This document shows, piece after piece, positions 1 to 12,319 of a stretch of 64,000 nucleotides of DNA (position 1 is its first letter; each line of letters starts with the position of its first letter). This DNA is from Cladopsammia gracilis. Its lineage: Eukaryota; Cnidaria; Anthozoa; Scleractinia; Dendrophylliidae. The notes beneath the pieces were generated by a model. It did not search any database. It saw only the letters and a program-made list of their open reading frames with translations, and was not told the DNA's origin. Location: contig JAJGOT010000033.1 of assembly GCA_022457155.1 (NCBI GenBank), positions 336,501-400,500 of the forward strand, read 5' to 3'. The position numbers and the translations under genes are program-made.

Positions 1-245
1 GAGGCTTATCTTCCGCTCTCATGGCTCTCTTTCATGTTACACGCTTCTTATGCTCGCGAAAGCGTGCCGCGAGACACGAACGAACTGAACAGAACTGATT
101 CGATGCGAACTGAATCATAATGCTCGGAAAATGAATTATAAAAGGATGAGAATATTGAAGCTACTGAAGTGAGTTTGTAGTTATCCGTTAGTTATTGGGT
201 ATACTATTACTACCGGGTTAATAGGTGTAATGTCCTTTTTCCTGG

Positions 246-278
246 GTGGGGGAGGGGGGGTTGGGGGGGGGGGGGGGA
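246..278. repeat. G-rich run
   Basis: An almost pure G stretch on the plus strand, broken only by an A and two T's. It has enough G tracts to form a G-quadruplex. Its complement gives a short proline-rich reading frame that I do not regard as coding. I see no gene between 1 and 800. Confidence 0.7.
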
Positions 279-810
279 GTGACTATCTAAATGCCATTTT
301 CCCCTATTAACCTGGGGTGCTCTTGCGTGGGCATCAACTGTCTGTTGGTGTTCCAAAATGATTTTCTTTCTTTTTCCCTTCTTTAAACCTCTTGAAATTT
401 CATTCAAATTCAGGTAAAACCCCGCTTTGACGGAAATAGATATTTTTTACAGTTTATAGAAAGTTGTATCTTGACAATAATGTCTTTATAAACACGTTTA
501 ACTATTTTTTGAAAAGTGAACGACTTCAAACGCAAAGAAAAAATTACAGCAGTTTCACATTGTCCAGTTCGGAAAGGAGAAGAAATTAAAGAAAGGAAAA
601 AGAAAAAATATCTCTGCATCAGAGCAGCGCTTTCATAGTGTAAGGTGCATGTTTATTGAAGAAGGAAATAATTAATGAAGTGTAATGCGGCTTCTCGCAG
701 AATATTATATATACGGAAGCGTAATGCACTAGTCAGCGGATACCTACCTACCGTCAAACCTGCAACTCGGAAATGGCTTTGCCATTTTTCTAGTTAGAAA
801 TAAGGTACAA

Positions 811-983
811 GGAACCCATAAACTTCCCTGTACTGAGCGTTAGCCCATGTATAAGGAAATAATGGACCACACGAGGGAAAGAAAAATTCTTATGACCGAG
901 GTCATAAGATTTTTTTCTTTCCCTCGTGTGGTCCCTCATTTCCTTACTAGGGCTAACACTCAGTACAGGGAAATTTATGGGTT
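811..983. mobile_element. Foldback MITE with actgagtgttagc arms
   Basis: The two halves are near-perfect reverse complements and meet at about 900 in gaccgaggtc. Each arm contains the block taaggaaat, ggaccacacgaggg and a purine run. The same block recurs at 16672-16930 next to a tRNA-like sequence, so this element may be two inverted copies of a SINE 3' module. No coding capacity. Confidence 0.75.
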
Positions 984-1782
984 GACCTTAGCACTATAAC
1001 TTACACACAGAGTTAATTCTCTGATACCTTGTTTGTATCACCATGCAGTAAGTGGCTCAAAATTTATTAGAAATAAGGTGTCGTATTGAACGGGTATCAG
1101 AAAAGGAGAGCTCGACTGTGCGTTTTCTAACGCAGACTTTATAACAACTTTAACTGAAAGAGAAAAAGGCGGTAAAAAGACAATAAACTTTTTCCCCACT
1201 GAAAATAATAAAAGAATGGGTCACTTGAAACACAAAGTTTATTATTTTGCGCGGGCTTCTTTGAATCTCTCGTCTGGTCTTGACAATTTCTAGTCTTCTT
1301 TTCTATACGCAAACGTATACCCCAACCAACTGGGTTGAGGTTTGGGTTGTTGCAACCCCCTCCTTGGGTTTTAGCGGTGATACATTATTTTGTAAAATAT
1401 TTTACATCTTATGGATAACCTGTGTTGTGCTCTACAAGATAGTAAATGTTATGGGTTATGGACCTACTGGGATCTCGCGAAAATTCAAGGTAGCTCTGAA
1501 CCCCACCTACAGAATTTTGTTAAACTTTGCCAAAAGTTGCATCTTATCCTACTGATCAAAATACCACAATAAATCAAAGGCTCCTTAGAGCCAACCCGTG
1601 AATTTGAAATGCTAGCGTAACGCAATATTGCGGTAAGCTTATGTTTTCACTCTGTCACGGTTCAATATTTTTTTTTTAATTGAACGTAAGGATTTTTGAC
1701 AAACGCAAAAAATAAAAATACCGGACATCACTTTCATAATGTTCAGTGCGAAGAAGAAAGAAAAAAAAAAAGAAAAAAAAAG

Positions 1783-1858
1783 AATGGCCGGAGCGAGACT
1801 CGAACCTGGGCCTTTCGGCTGTAAGTCCGCGATTTACACCATTCGACCACCGTGACCA
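1783..1858 (-). pseudogene. tRNA-derived sequence (Val-like, degenerate)
   Basis: Read on the minus strand, this has an A-box-like segment (ggtggtcgaatgg) and a good B box (ggttcgagtc) at tRNA spacing, with cttacag at the anticodon-loop position and the Val-like run gaaaggccc after it. The anticodon stem keeps only about 3 pairs and the acceptor stem is poorly matched. It is therefore more likely a tRNA pseudogene or SINE head than a working tRNA. It is preceded on the plus strand by an A-rich run (1750-1780). Confidence 0.5.
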
Positions 1859-2579
1859 CTGACTTGATACGGGATAAATGTTATTACTTGAAAGTAGATA
1901 ACCATCAAGAAGCGTGCTTCAGTTGAAAATTCCTTTTAGATCGATTTTAACGTTGCATTAAAAACTCCAAATGCGAAACATCTTTAAGCTTATTGTTGTT
2001 TACATTCGTTTACACCAATTTAGTTATTGTTATCGCTGGATTCACGCTGTTCTTATTAGAAAACGCATTCGTAACAAAGCATTACGTCACTAAGTTTACA
2101 GCTGATGGAAGGAGTGAGCGAGTGAGTGACTCATTTGCATATCTGTCGCCGTTACCGATAACCCGTTCATTACGCATGCGCGTATATTCACGGGTTAAAA
2201 ATGGGGTTCACCGAGTCATTGTTGAGTTATTAACACTTAAAGCTAAAATTATGGGTGTTTTCAGCACGTTATACTGTTGCTATAGTAAAATATTGTGTCA
2301 CAAAAATGATAACATGTACAACGTGTTCACCAATCATTGGGCATTCGTTTGATATCATGATTGTAGCATCAACTGATAAAAAGTGGCTATAATGACCCAT
2401 CAAATTCTAAGTCTTGAAAAGTGCTGGAAACTGTTGGGAGCCATCTTAAAGCTCTTTTTTTTTCCACTATAGCGGCTTCTGAGTATTCTTTAAAGCTTTC
2501 TCTTTCCATTTTGAATATTTTAAATGTGTACGGTTATTACTCCGATAAGATCTGATAAGACGAAACTACGGTTATGAAA

Positions 2580-2700
2580 CACTTGCGCGACGTCGTACGC
2601 GCATGTTGGGCAACGTCGTAAGCGCCCTCGATCTAGCCCTGCGCGACGTCGCGCCCGCTATTTAACCCTGCGCTACTTCGCGCCCGTGAGACATTTCGCT
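2580..2700. repeat. Short GC-rich direct repeats
   Basis: Several imperfect copies of a unit around cctgcgcgacgtcgcgccc lie in tandem with mutations. I recognise no family and see no coding sense. The adjacent 1860-2580 and 3300-4090 stretches hold nothing I can support as a gene. Confidence 0.4.
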
Positions 2701-2904
2701 AGCCATAACCATGAAAAATGACGGGCATGGTTCTATGACTATGGAGCTCCGCGAGAGCTCCTCTATCAAGTAAACAAGACCGGGCCAAGAATCCTGCCTG
2801 GTGGCGCGTGTACGCCAACAAGGACGGTCATTAGTAAAACCACAACAACAAACAACAACAAATGAATGGGGTTAGTTTCTACAGAAACTGTGGTGCTGCG
2901 TCGG

Positions 2905-3292
2905 TGGGGGTGAAGCACAAGAACTTGGTTTTATCGACTGAGTCGATAAGGTAAATTAGCCACCGCAAAAAGATTCGAGAAAGCTGACGTTTCGAGCGCT
3001 AGCCCTTCGTCGGAGTGAATCAAGGGATTGTGGGTAGTGTGTGGTTTTATGTAGTAGGTGGAGCTCCGCTATTGGTGGAAATTTGGTTACGTGAAAAACA
3101 AATGTAAATTAGTTGAATGACAAGCGTTCGTTGATTCCATGGGGTTTGAGAGATGATTTTTTGTTCTAAGTTTTTACGGCTTTCTGTGTTGCCCTGGTGT
3201 AGGGAAACGCCGCAGATTGTCATGTGTTGTTTAGAATGGTTAGTGAGATTGAAATGACGCGCGACTGGTTTGGATGCGTCTTTGTCATTTTT
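2905..3292 (-). pseudogene. Penelope-like element, 3' fragment
   Basis: The minus strand from about 3290 to 3110 reads as the C-terminal part of a Penelope-like GIY-YIG endonuclease region; visible pieces include DASKPVARHFNL, NHSKQHMTICG and ESRKNLEQK. It is followed on the same strand by untranslated sequence with a hammerhead-like core (see 2986-3013), the order expected for the end of such elements. No reverse transcriptase is present, so this is a truncated copy. Only the last part of the ORF survives, and it ends in frame decay. Confidence 0.75.
2986..3013 (-). ncRNA. Hammerhead-like core of the Penelope terminal region
   Basis: On the minus strand the order is ccgacga, a short helix-II-like arm (gggc/gctc), then gaaacgtc. 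This matches the arrangement of the minimal hammerhead ribozymes reported in Penelope-like elements. The conserved CUGANGA core has C instead of U at its second base, and helix I is weak, so this copy is probably inactive. Confidence 0.5.
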
Positions 3293-4152
3293 TTCAACGT
3301 CTCAAACAAAACCAACAAACAACAACAAAGCTCACTTGTAGACAAGTATTGATGAAATCGTTGTCACGAAAAAAATACAGTAAAAACCCTCAAATTCAGC
3401 CGAAAAATAATAATAATGATAATAATAAAATGTTCTTATTTAGTATATACCATTACCAGTGAAAAGTGTTATTCTTGCGTTCGATTGGCTATTTTTTGGA
3501 AATTAAACATTTTTTCCTTTTCGGCTGGCAGTTCACTTGTTTGGTATATACTTAAGCAATTGTTCACCAAAGTGGATTTGTAAAGCGGGAGATATTTATC
3601 ACTATTGATATTTACTTCGGCGCTTCGCGTATCGACAAATATATACCACTATTCATTTCCACTTTGTAGGTTTTTTTATATCTTAGCCATTGAAACGTCA
3701 TGACCACATGTTACGCCGATCAAATCAGATTTTGCTTATCCCCTTAACTTAAGTTTGCAAGCAAGAAGTAACTTCGAATTGCAAGGCTTTGGATTAAGGG
3801 CTTAGCAGCTAAATTTCAGCCTGCAGGTTTTTGATCCACTCACAAGTCCGGTTTTTCTCTATTTTCGTCAGACACCGACATATCACCGACGATATTAAGC
3901 ACGGCCTCGTCCAATAATTGCTTATTAATTTATCAGTATTTATTGACCTCAATACGACATCAGCGATACGTGTGATTGATATTCGCCTTTTGAATGTAAC
4001 TTATCGCTGTGTTTATGCTAATATGAGCAGTCGGAAGTTTCCAATTGCGTCGTTCTAGTTTTATTTTTGCTCTAGAGCGGCGAATTGTGAAATCATGTGA
4101 AAACGGACAACAGCGGAACATCTTAAGCAGGGCATTGCACGAGGAAGAAAAA

Positions 4153-7100
4153 ATGTGCAAGAGACTCAAGCTCGCTTGTCAAATCAGCGAAGACAACATA
4201 TGGCGCATTCCTATGACATCAGGAGTCTTCGCTTTTGTTTTGGGTCTCTCTTGTTTTGGTGTCGCAATGAAGCTGTCAGAATACGAGAAAAGCCCGATTC
4301 TACCGCCCATTATGGCTGGAGTACCGGTAAGAACCACACAAAAAACGTCATAATTGGCTTTGTTAAGATACTTTATAGACTAAAACGACAAAGCGATTTT
4401 GTATAGTACATGCGATTAGAACTGAAGTGTATACTGCAAGGATTATTAATTCTATAAACCGAAGTAATACTTATATTGCGTCTTGCATTTTTCTGCTTCA
4501 AAATGTTGAACCGCTGTTGAACAGTTGAAATGTTGAACAGTTGAACCGCTGCTTGCAAATTTCGTTCGTTTTTGAAGCTAAAATAGTCAGTGTTAGTTCA
4601 ACAGTGAATTAATTCCACTGAAAAACATTCCGGCTTTTTTTGGTGTGTTTCAGTTTTAGTTCACGTCCTTTCAGAGAACAGCAATTTATTATAAGAACAA
4701 CATTCCCGCGTATATAAAAAACATAAACGCAACTGTAAAGAAACATGTTAATTGCATTTACCTGGATGTATTAATATCAGTTTATGATACATACAAAAAT
4801 AATTTTGTTATCCTCAAATGAGAATAAAGGTTTTGTTTTCTATGCGTTAGCTATAGATCAAATAACGACTATTTTTTTACCAAGATAATGCAACTGAGCA
4901 CGCGTGAATCAGAAAATATTAGGTTAAACAAGTACCTCAATTTATGGAAAATATTGGTGACTGCAGGCCGATATATTTCGTGATGTTAAGGAATTTGTTG
5001 AATTGGTGCTTGTGTATACCAAATCAGACCAAACCCCTCTCTGTTTTTTTCGTTTTTTTTTTAATTTATCGAAGTCAATTCACTTTTTCAGATATTAATT
5101 GCAGGAATAGCGGGCATGATAGGCGGACGAACGCGAAAAAGCTGTCTGGTATGAGATCAATTTTAATTTGATATCATTAACTAAGTTTAATGGAATAAAG
5201 CGGTTTTCGATTGAGTGTAGTGAAACTAAAACCACAATGATCAGTCTGACCGGCACAAGAAAAGGAAGACGATCCAACGAACCAATCAGAACTTCGGCGG
5301 CCGACGCCAGCGTCAAGCACGGGAAAACGGGTGCCAGCAAGTCACGGATTGTTTTTGTTTTAGCTTTGATTGGTTGAGAAATTGGCGCGACCACAAATCA
5401 CAAAGCGAAGTCAACGCAATCACGAATTGCTTAGAAACTCAATTGAAAACTGCTTCTTGCAAAATTGTTCCTTAATGTTGTTCTAATTGACCAAATCAAC
5501 TAACAAGGCACTGCAGCTGTGCCACTTATGAGTCAGGGGCGTAGCTACCTGTACGCACGAACGCACGTGCGTACCTAAAAAATAGGAAAAAGTTAGCGGG
5601 AGTATTTGAAAACAGTGATCGTGCGTACCTCTGAAAAATTCCTGGCTACGCCCCTGTGAGTGAGTGTCAAAGGATATTAAAAGGAACGGTGGAATTTTTT
5701 TCCTTTTTCACGTATGACAAGATGGCGGCCACCTTGGCGGCCATTTTGGATGATTTTAAATGTTTTTTCGCTGAAAAAAGGTGAAAACCACGCTTTTTTC
5801 TTCAAAAATGGGTTGATCACATGTCACTTATGACGTCATATCTCGTTACCATAGCAAACGGTTGTCGCCAAGCTTTACCAAAATGTGTCTCAAGGATAAA
5901 TGAACAGCTACTAAAAATGGCATGTGCTAATCTTAGGGTTAGAGGGTTAAACGAATGTTGAAATCGTTTAACATGTTTCAGCGGGCGTTCAAACGCGTGT
6001 ACTGGTTCACCGGTTGCAAACACGATTTTTTAAAGAAATACATAAAACGTCTGGTTGATTTTCCTCAATACATTTGTTTTAAATTTAAGAGCGTTATTTG
6101 TAGCCTGCATGATTGTTCCTGCTGCCGGAGATACTCAGTCCACATTGTTTCTCTCCACCATGTTTTGTGCATAGGTACATTCACATGCAAGCAATCCAAT
6201 CTCAATGTTACTTTTACAGCGAAAGTAACGACAACCCTAAAGTGTTCGAAGTACTATATTTTGAAAAATATTCTAAATAACTGTTAAATTGTTAATTGTT
6301 TGAGCCACTTTGAAGTATATCAACGAGATGGCTTCAAAGGAACTGAAACAAACACCAATAAAAACTCGAAAGTGCGTGTAAACCTTCGCCTGTACGAGCT
6401 AATCTTCACAAAAATGGTTTAAGCCATTCTAAGTTAACATGCGTTTGTACTAGGGTAGTTTTCTATTTTTTATCTTTACAGTAGGTAACTCTTTTTTAGG
6501 TACAGTGAACACTCTCACTCTTTCTTTATGATCAGTTCGAGAAGCTATATATCAAACACTCGAAAGAGTGTTTTATCATGTATCCAAACACCTCGAAGTG
6601 GGTTACAAAAACGCTCGTCTGCGCTTCGTTTTTAAACCCACTTCTAGTGTTTGGATATCTTGATGAAACATTCTTCCTCGTGTTTGATATATTACATAAA
6701 GTGGTCATTCATTTTGATGCATTTATATCTGTTGCCTTTCAACAGATTTCTGTTCACCTGGTGTTCTGTTTAATAGCAGGAGTGCTTAGTCTGCATCTCA
6801 CCTTCATATTCCTTGGAAAAGAAGCCATTTCTAGGGAGATCTACAAAGCCAAATGCCAGTCCCAATTTAAAGGATCATGTACGTATACGCCGTAAGCTTG
6901 TATAGAAGTTTATTGTCTCATCCCAGGCTGGGGCCGCTCCTTGTTTTATCGCGGCTCATGTCCTTCCCAGAAAACCCAGCGTTTTCCCACGCTTTTCCGA
7001 CGAAATACAATTTTGTTGGGGACGTGGTCAACACGGCCATAGATTACACAATCAATAAAAGTTTGAAATAGCACCTCCAAGTGAGCCCACACTTGTATAT

Positions 7101-8983
7101 TTTACATGGAAGTCCCCCTTCTCTCCCCTAGGAGGACGGCCTTGTCAGCTAGATATATTCCAAGACACTGTAGTTTCTTTTAAGTGTGTTTTTTTTTCTT
7201 CAGATTACTGTCATAGATACGCTGTAACTGTTGGTATGACAGTGTTGGCAGTGACGGCGTTCACACTGATTCCTTTGGGAATTCTGTCTTATGCTGTCAT
7301 TAGGCGTATGACGTCACGATATAACGTAAACGAAGAGGAGGTAAGACACTATCTGCAGATCAACATAGAAATAAAAGGCTGACCAGGACTGCCATTAAAC
7401 TTTGAGTTTGCTGGCTACACAAGGAAAACTATTAATATTTAGGGTAAATAATATATTCAACCGTTTGTTTTTTATTTCACTTCTGTCTCAATCTTTTCCC
7501 CTTGCCGGTTAAGATCATTTTGGCGTTTTTACCTATACTATTTCAAGATTTTTACTGATCCAGGTCTACGAAAGATCCGACACTCTTCATTGGTTTGTCC
7601 TTGTGGTTTTGCCGTTATTACAGTTTTTGAAAACTATTCAGTCATTAGAAAAATCGACATATTTAATAAGCGCCGCGGTCCTATTTCAAATAAATACCAT
7701 ACACTGAGTTTTACGTTGATTACTTGTTTGATTCTCAGTTAATTTGATTATAGGACGTATATAGCTCAACCTTAGATCGGCATCAAAATCCAGAATTGAC
7801 ATCAAGCAGAACGGACGAACATCGCGCATCTCGAGAACTACAGGCAGAATCTGTTGAATCTAAATACACACGCAAACACCGACGACATAACAGTAACAAC
7901 GATGGCAACTCAATACTTCTACCTGGTCACAGAGAAGGTACTGGCCATGCTTCTAACGGCCAAGAAAATGATAACCACCGGCCTAGGAACCACCCCTCCA
8001 GCAAACAAGAAACTAGCAATCATGCACCTAGAAATCCTGTGAGTGATGGCCACTCGTCTAGAAACCAAGTACCCACTAACCAGGCGCTTAGGAAACAAGT
8101 ATCTAGCAACCAGACACCTAATAATAACGCAGCCAAGAGCAACGTGCCTGGCAATAACCCTGTTGGAAGCAATGCGCCCAATAACCAATCACCTAGCAAC
8201 CACCCGCCAAGCAACCACCCGCCTGGCAACCAAACGCCGAGCAACCAGGCGCCGAGCAACCAGGCGCCGAGCAACCAGGTACCTAGGAGCCACCCGCGTA
8301 CAAATCAGGCGCCTAGTAACCATCAACCAAGGAACCACCCACGTACAATTTTGACGCCTAGCAACCACCCGCATAGTAACCAGGCACCAAGAAACCAGGC
8401 GCCTAAAAAACCAATCCCAAGCAACCACCCGCGTAGCAATCAGACGTCTAAAAACCAGATACATAGCAACCAGGTGCCTAGCAACCAGAATCCTAGGATT
8501 CATTTACGAGCAAATCAGGCGCCTAACAACCAGGTGCCTAGAAACTACGCCCCTAGTAGCCACCCGTCTAGCAACCAGACAACTAGCAACCAGACGCCTA
8601 GCAACGAGGTACTTTGGAACAATCCACGTATAAACCAGTCGCCCAAAAAACAGTTGCTTAGCAACCAACCGCTAAGCAACCAGGCGTCTAGAAACAATGT
8701 GCCTAAAAACCAAACTCACCACTACCCTTACTTGCCTAGAAATCACCCGCTTAGAAATCAAATCCCTAGACAGTCACCGGGAAACCTCGTGATTAGCAAC
8801 AACCCACCAAGCGGCAACGTCCATCATAATCGCACTGGATTGAATGAGGGGCAAATACATCAACAACGAAACTTGTATCCAATCACTGCGGCGATGAACT
8901 ACTCGTTAGGACAGAGTCAAGTGACATCAGGAGGGCGGAAAGATGTGGTTTTATCAGCTACAACAGATGACTCATTTGCCTAA
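4153..8983 (+). CDS. MS4A/CD20-like four-TM protein with Asn/Pro-rich tail
   Basis: CDS join(4153..4326, 5092..5148, 6746..6878, 7204..7340, 7754..8983), 576 aa; all introns are GT-AG with phases 0,0,1,0. Four hydrophobic segments lie at about residues 22-41, 51-73, 79-101 and 128-153; segment 2 contains IMAGVPILIAGIAGMIGG. This layout and the exon structure match the minus-strand paralogue at 12628-18579, which looks more clearly MS4A-like. MS4A proteins are tetraspan membrane proteins, some of which modulate receptors or ion flux; the role here is unknown. The last exon adds a hydrophilic tail of about 409 residues, with a five-residue repeat of the type SNQxP or RNHxP (about 7990-8790). 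That is far longer than usual for the family. The start is the first in-frame ATG; a minimal ATG-TGA uORF lies at 4095. A polyadenylation signal candidate is at 9265. Splice calls are from sequence alone. Confidence 0.8.
5198..5456 (-). mobile_element. MITE family A (agagcagttttcaattgag) copy, diverged
   Basis: Ends resemble the 22 bp terminal inverted repeat agagcagttttcaattgagt shared by at least seven other copies in the window. It lies just inside intron 2 of the MS4A-like gene, 50 bp downstream of the exon 2 donor. It is older and more mutated than the copies at 20985 and 32064. Confidence 0.6.
5533..5659. mobile_element. Small MITE with caggggcgtagc ends
   Basis: About 127 bp with inverted ends caggggcgtagct / ggctacgcccctg, flanked by TGAGT on both sides, which looks like a target duplication. 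It contains a second pair of inverted motifs around gtgcgtacct. It sits in intron 2 of the MS4A-like gene. Confidence 0.65.
6546..6696. mobile_element. Palindromic MITE in intron 2
   Basis: Inverted ends (tatatatcaaacactcg / cgtgtttgatatatta) enclose a second inverted pair (tatccaaacacctcgaagtggg / cccacttctagtgtttggata). It ends about 50 bp before the exon 3 acceptor of the MS4A-like gene. The long open frame across it is a by-product, not an exon. Confidence 0.7.
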
Positions 8984-9264
8984 AAACTGAAATAGCTGTG
9001 TTCATAATTATGAGTTAAAGATAATATTTGAAGGAGGTCAATTTACATTTGCTATGACTGTTTTATGTTCTTTGTGGCATTTTATTTGGTAATGTTGTAT
9101 TAGTAAATAGTCTTGATTTTCAATATTGAAACATTTTTTAATAGATAGGCTGCAGCTTTTTTATAATTTAACTTTCATTATTTATTAATTTTAATTGGAA
9201 AATAAGACGATAACAAAAATAATAGAATTGGAACCCATTCCTTTTTCTTGCAACATGACACTTG

Positions 9265-9270
9265 AATAAA
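9265..9270 (+). promoter_or_regulatory. Poly(A) signal candidate of the MS4A-like gene
   Basis: AATAAA, 282 bp after the stop codon at 8983. It is the first canonical hexamer I see downstream of the gene. Confidence 0.45.
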
Positions 9271-9886
9271 ATAGTTTAACCTACTACAACCAGTTTTGTT
9301 ATCAGCTGAGAGAACATAAAGTTCGTGCTGTTATAAAAATAACGTGTTATATGTGCACTGGCTTTGATGCAAGTTTGCACTCTAGCTAGAATGATCGAAT
9401 AGTTTGAATCGAATAGGAAAAGGTCGTACTGCATGTTAGCGGTGACCCCTGTAGACGGTTAAGAGGACACTTTCGGCTGATTCTTCACCACAGAACAGTA
9501 GAACTGGTGCGCACTCTCGTTACCAAAGTCCGCGTTACCCTAGTCCAGCGGTATTCGTCCGGCTGGACAGGGGTAATGCGGACCCTAAAAACGAGACTGA
9601 CTCGCATGGACGCATTCTCGTCCCCAGAGCTCCACGTTTTTTCTTAAATTGCGTCTCGTGACCAAACGAAACGAGGGCTTTATGGACGAGAATGCTGGGT
9701 ACGAGGCTGGGTTTTATTTATTTCCCGTTTCTGGTACTGAGCAAGCGCAACAGACCATTAATGCACTAGGCATGCGCTAACGGATGTCGTGGATTTCACG
9801 ACATCCGGAAGGCTTTGGTTCCAGAGACTTCGTTTTTCTCGTTGACCAAACAAAACGAGGGCTCTGGGGACGAGAATGGCATGGAC

Positions 9887-10357
9887 GGTTAACACTCGTT
9901 AACATCTCTCAAACGGACCTTGGACACCTTATGAGGTTTTACACAACGTAGTATTTTTTTATCGTTATACCGTAGTACTGACGTACACGAGAACAGAACC
10001 CCATTTTATTGGGCAGAGAACTGAGAGAACAGAGATCCGGCTAAGCAAAGAGTAGCGTTTTGGGGTTTAGCATTGATTTACAGTGTTTAGGGTTAAGCAC
10101 TGATTTGAAAACGGTTAGCTTTCATTTATTGTTACGGGTAACTCTATAAATATGTTAAAAATTACATCTCCCGGAAGCTAATCCACGTTGGTATAATGGA
10201 TAAGGATATTAGTTATGAAGCAAACGACTCGGGTTCGAGGCATACAATTTACTGATCTTTTTTTCTAATTTTACTCTAAGTGTGAAATAGGTTTTACTTC
10301 ATGTAACTTAAAGTGAAAAGGAAAGGTCCGTTTGAGAGAGGTTAACGAGTGTTAAAC
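9887..10357. mobile_element. MULE-like MITE carrying a tRNA-like sequence
   Basis: Inverted ends ggttaacactcgttaaca / gttaacgagtgttaaac are flanked by a perfect 9 bp duplication, GGCATGGAC (9878-9886 and 10358-10366). A 9 bp duplication is typical of Mutator-like elements. The interior contains the tRNA-like stretch at 10185-10246. No open frame of note. The stretch 9440-9880 upstream has further inverted GC-rich motifs (ctcgtcccc, ccagagctc) that look like older MITE remains. Confidence 0.7.
10185..10246 (+). pseudogene. tRNA-like sequence (Arg-like)
   Basis: A-box-like ggtataatggataagga and B box gggttcgaggc have tRNA spacing, and the first half recalls Arg-type tRNAs. Stems are too mismatched for a functional tRNA. 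It is internal to the 9 bp-TSD element at 9887-10357. Confidence 0.5.
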
Positions 10358-10369
10358 GGCATGGACAGC

Positions 10370-12310
10370 ACTAAATAATGCACTGCGCATGTTCGTTACA
10401 TTGCTGCTTTCCTCATAGACCTGAAACGCGCGGGCTCTGGAGACGAGATTGTCCTCATAGTGGAAAATTTGTGAATGAGTCATAATCAGTTCGTAAAATC
10501 TCGTTTAATTTCACCCTTTTACCGATGAAAATAAAATTTCTTCCAACTGAAATAAGATCCTATATTGTAGTTGTTGTCCGAAAGCACACAGACTTTGTTA
10601 TGGTACGGAACTTTTTATGCCACAGTCGGCGCCGATTCCCGCACGGCCGACCGTGTTTCGCTCCGCTGACCGTTCAGCGTTATTCAGCGCTGTCACTCAC
10701 ATGAAGTTGAACATGATCCCGGCCGCGCACGCGCCATGAAGGTGGATCGGCGATCAAACAACATGCTCAGATGACAACATCAAGTAAGATACTTTAATTT
10801 TCAGGAGGGTTTATGTGTATTAAACTACATTTCTAACCTATGTATGGCTGAATATATGTCTTTACAACAGAATAGAAATTATCTACAATTTAAAATATCT
10901 TAGTGACGGAACGGTTAAAATTGATTTTGCCTATGCGCTAAAATGGTAAAAAACAAAATAAAATAAAATAAAACGTATTTATAAAATATGGACTTATCTT
11001 CGTTACTTAGGTCTTTATATTATATTTGGTTGTTAAACTGCAATTATAGGCTCAAGTTGTCTAATGATACCTTTATTGTTTGCTTTGCGTAAACAAATCG
11101 TATGGCGTCCTACGCATTCTATATAAACCGTTTCTCGTTTGTTATATAAGTAGTATATAGGTATAACTGTCAGTGCTATAATAATACTAATAATATAATT
11201 TATTATACATTGGTGTCACTAGCTCGATTTTGATTGGCTATAAGCACGCAGCTAATTATTGCTTGCTGTTTCTGTTACGTCATACCTACAGACAATAGTT
11301 TTATGCGTGCAGAAGTGACGTAAGTTGTTTACTTACAAGTTGACTGCTGTGCATTGATCACTTTTTTGTGCGCGCTCTTGTCTTTACAAGTGCAGCTCAC
11401 GAATATGCATAATAAAACAATCATTGGATTCGGTTTTCGCATGATAGCGATAATTATCAAGGCCTCAGTTTGTGTTATCCGCCTCAGCCTTCGGCTTAGG
11501 CAGATAACACAAACTTTGGCCTTGATAATTATCGCTATCATGCTCAACCTCATCCAATAATTGTTAAATAATAATAACCTTTAATATTTATACAGGATGA
11601 CACCTTTACTCCAAACTAGTGTAAACTATAGCTTGATTTGTTATGTCCAAATTACGCTGTTTTCGAAGTCACAAGTGCTCCGTGTAATTCAAAGCAGGGC
11701 CGTTGTTAATCATTACAAGTTAGCAGAGAGTTGCCATTGAAAATGCAAAGTGCAGTTATTACCCGGGACAACCTCCGCTGCTACAGACTCTTTCTATTAC
11801 GGACACTCGATTGTTATTTGCACTAACTAAAGTTTGACCGCTTAGAAAACAAACAAAACTGATACGTACAAACAGCCTTTTAACAAGGACAATTAACAAT
11901 GACAAAGTTGTAGCGCTCAAATGAATGGTATACTGAGAAGTAAGTTTCTGTGGAGTTGTTTGCTTTTCCATGATATTTGCACCATATAAAATTCGGATTT
12001 TTTTCTTGACTGTTTTCAAACTTGGATGCAACGGCGCTTTGGAAGTGAAGGCTGGGTTGTATTATATTTTTCAGACTATTGTCCCCATTTCGCAGACCCG
12101 ATAGCTCTGTTTCCCATTCGTGAGACCATATGTTCGTTTTGGTGCTTTATCAAACGGAGTATTGCAGTTCGTAGTATAGAAGCCATCGTTCTTTAGTTGT
12201 TGTTTATGGTTAATTCGCTCAGACCTCAGCCTTGACTTACTTTGAACATGTGCCAAATTTCCCAAGGACACAATGGATATGTGATCTTCTCCCTGAAATG
12301 AAGGAGATTA
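10370..12310. other. Intergenic stretch between the two MS4A-like genes
   Basis: No gene recognised. It contains a large palindrome (11424-11556) and A-rich microsatellite (10952-10980). Short open frames at 11354-11560 are the two strands of the palindrome. Confidence 0.5.
11424..11556. mobile_element. Palindromic element
   Basis: Two long complementary arms (catgatagcgataattatca ... tgataattatcgctatcatg) fold around the centre cagccttcggctta. The arms also share a tttgtgttatc block. It has the structure of a hairpin MITE. Confidence 0.65.
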
Positions 12311-12319
12311 CTTATATAA

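Noticed and set aside
1783..1858. Functional tRNA-Val
   Set aside because: Anticodon and acceptor stems are too mismatched; kept only as a tRNA-derived relic.
6578..6895. 105-codon membrane-like ORF as a whole exon
   Set aside because: The first part is a palindromic MITE. Only 6746-6878 fits as an exon, with good splice sites and a phase that matches the paralogue.
8020..8503. Minus- and plus-strand ORFs within the MS4A tail repeat
   Set aside because: Shadow frames of the 15 bp coding repeat.
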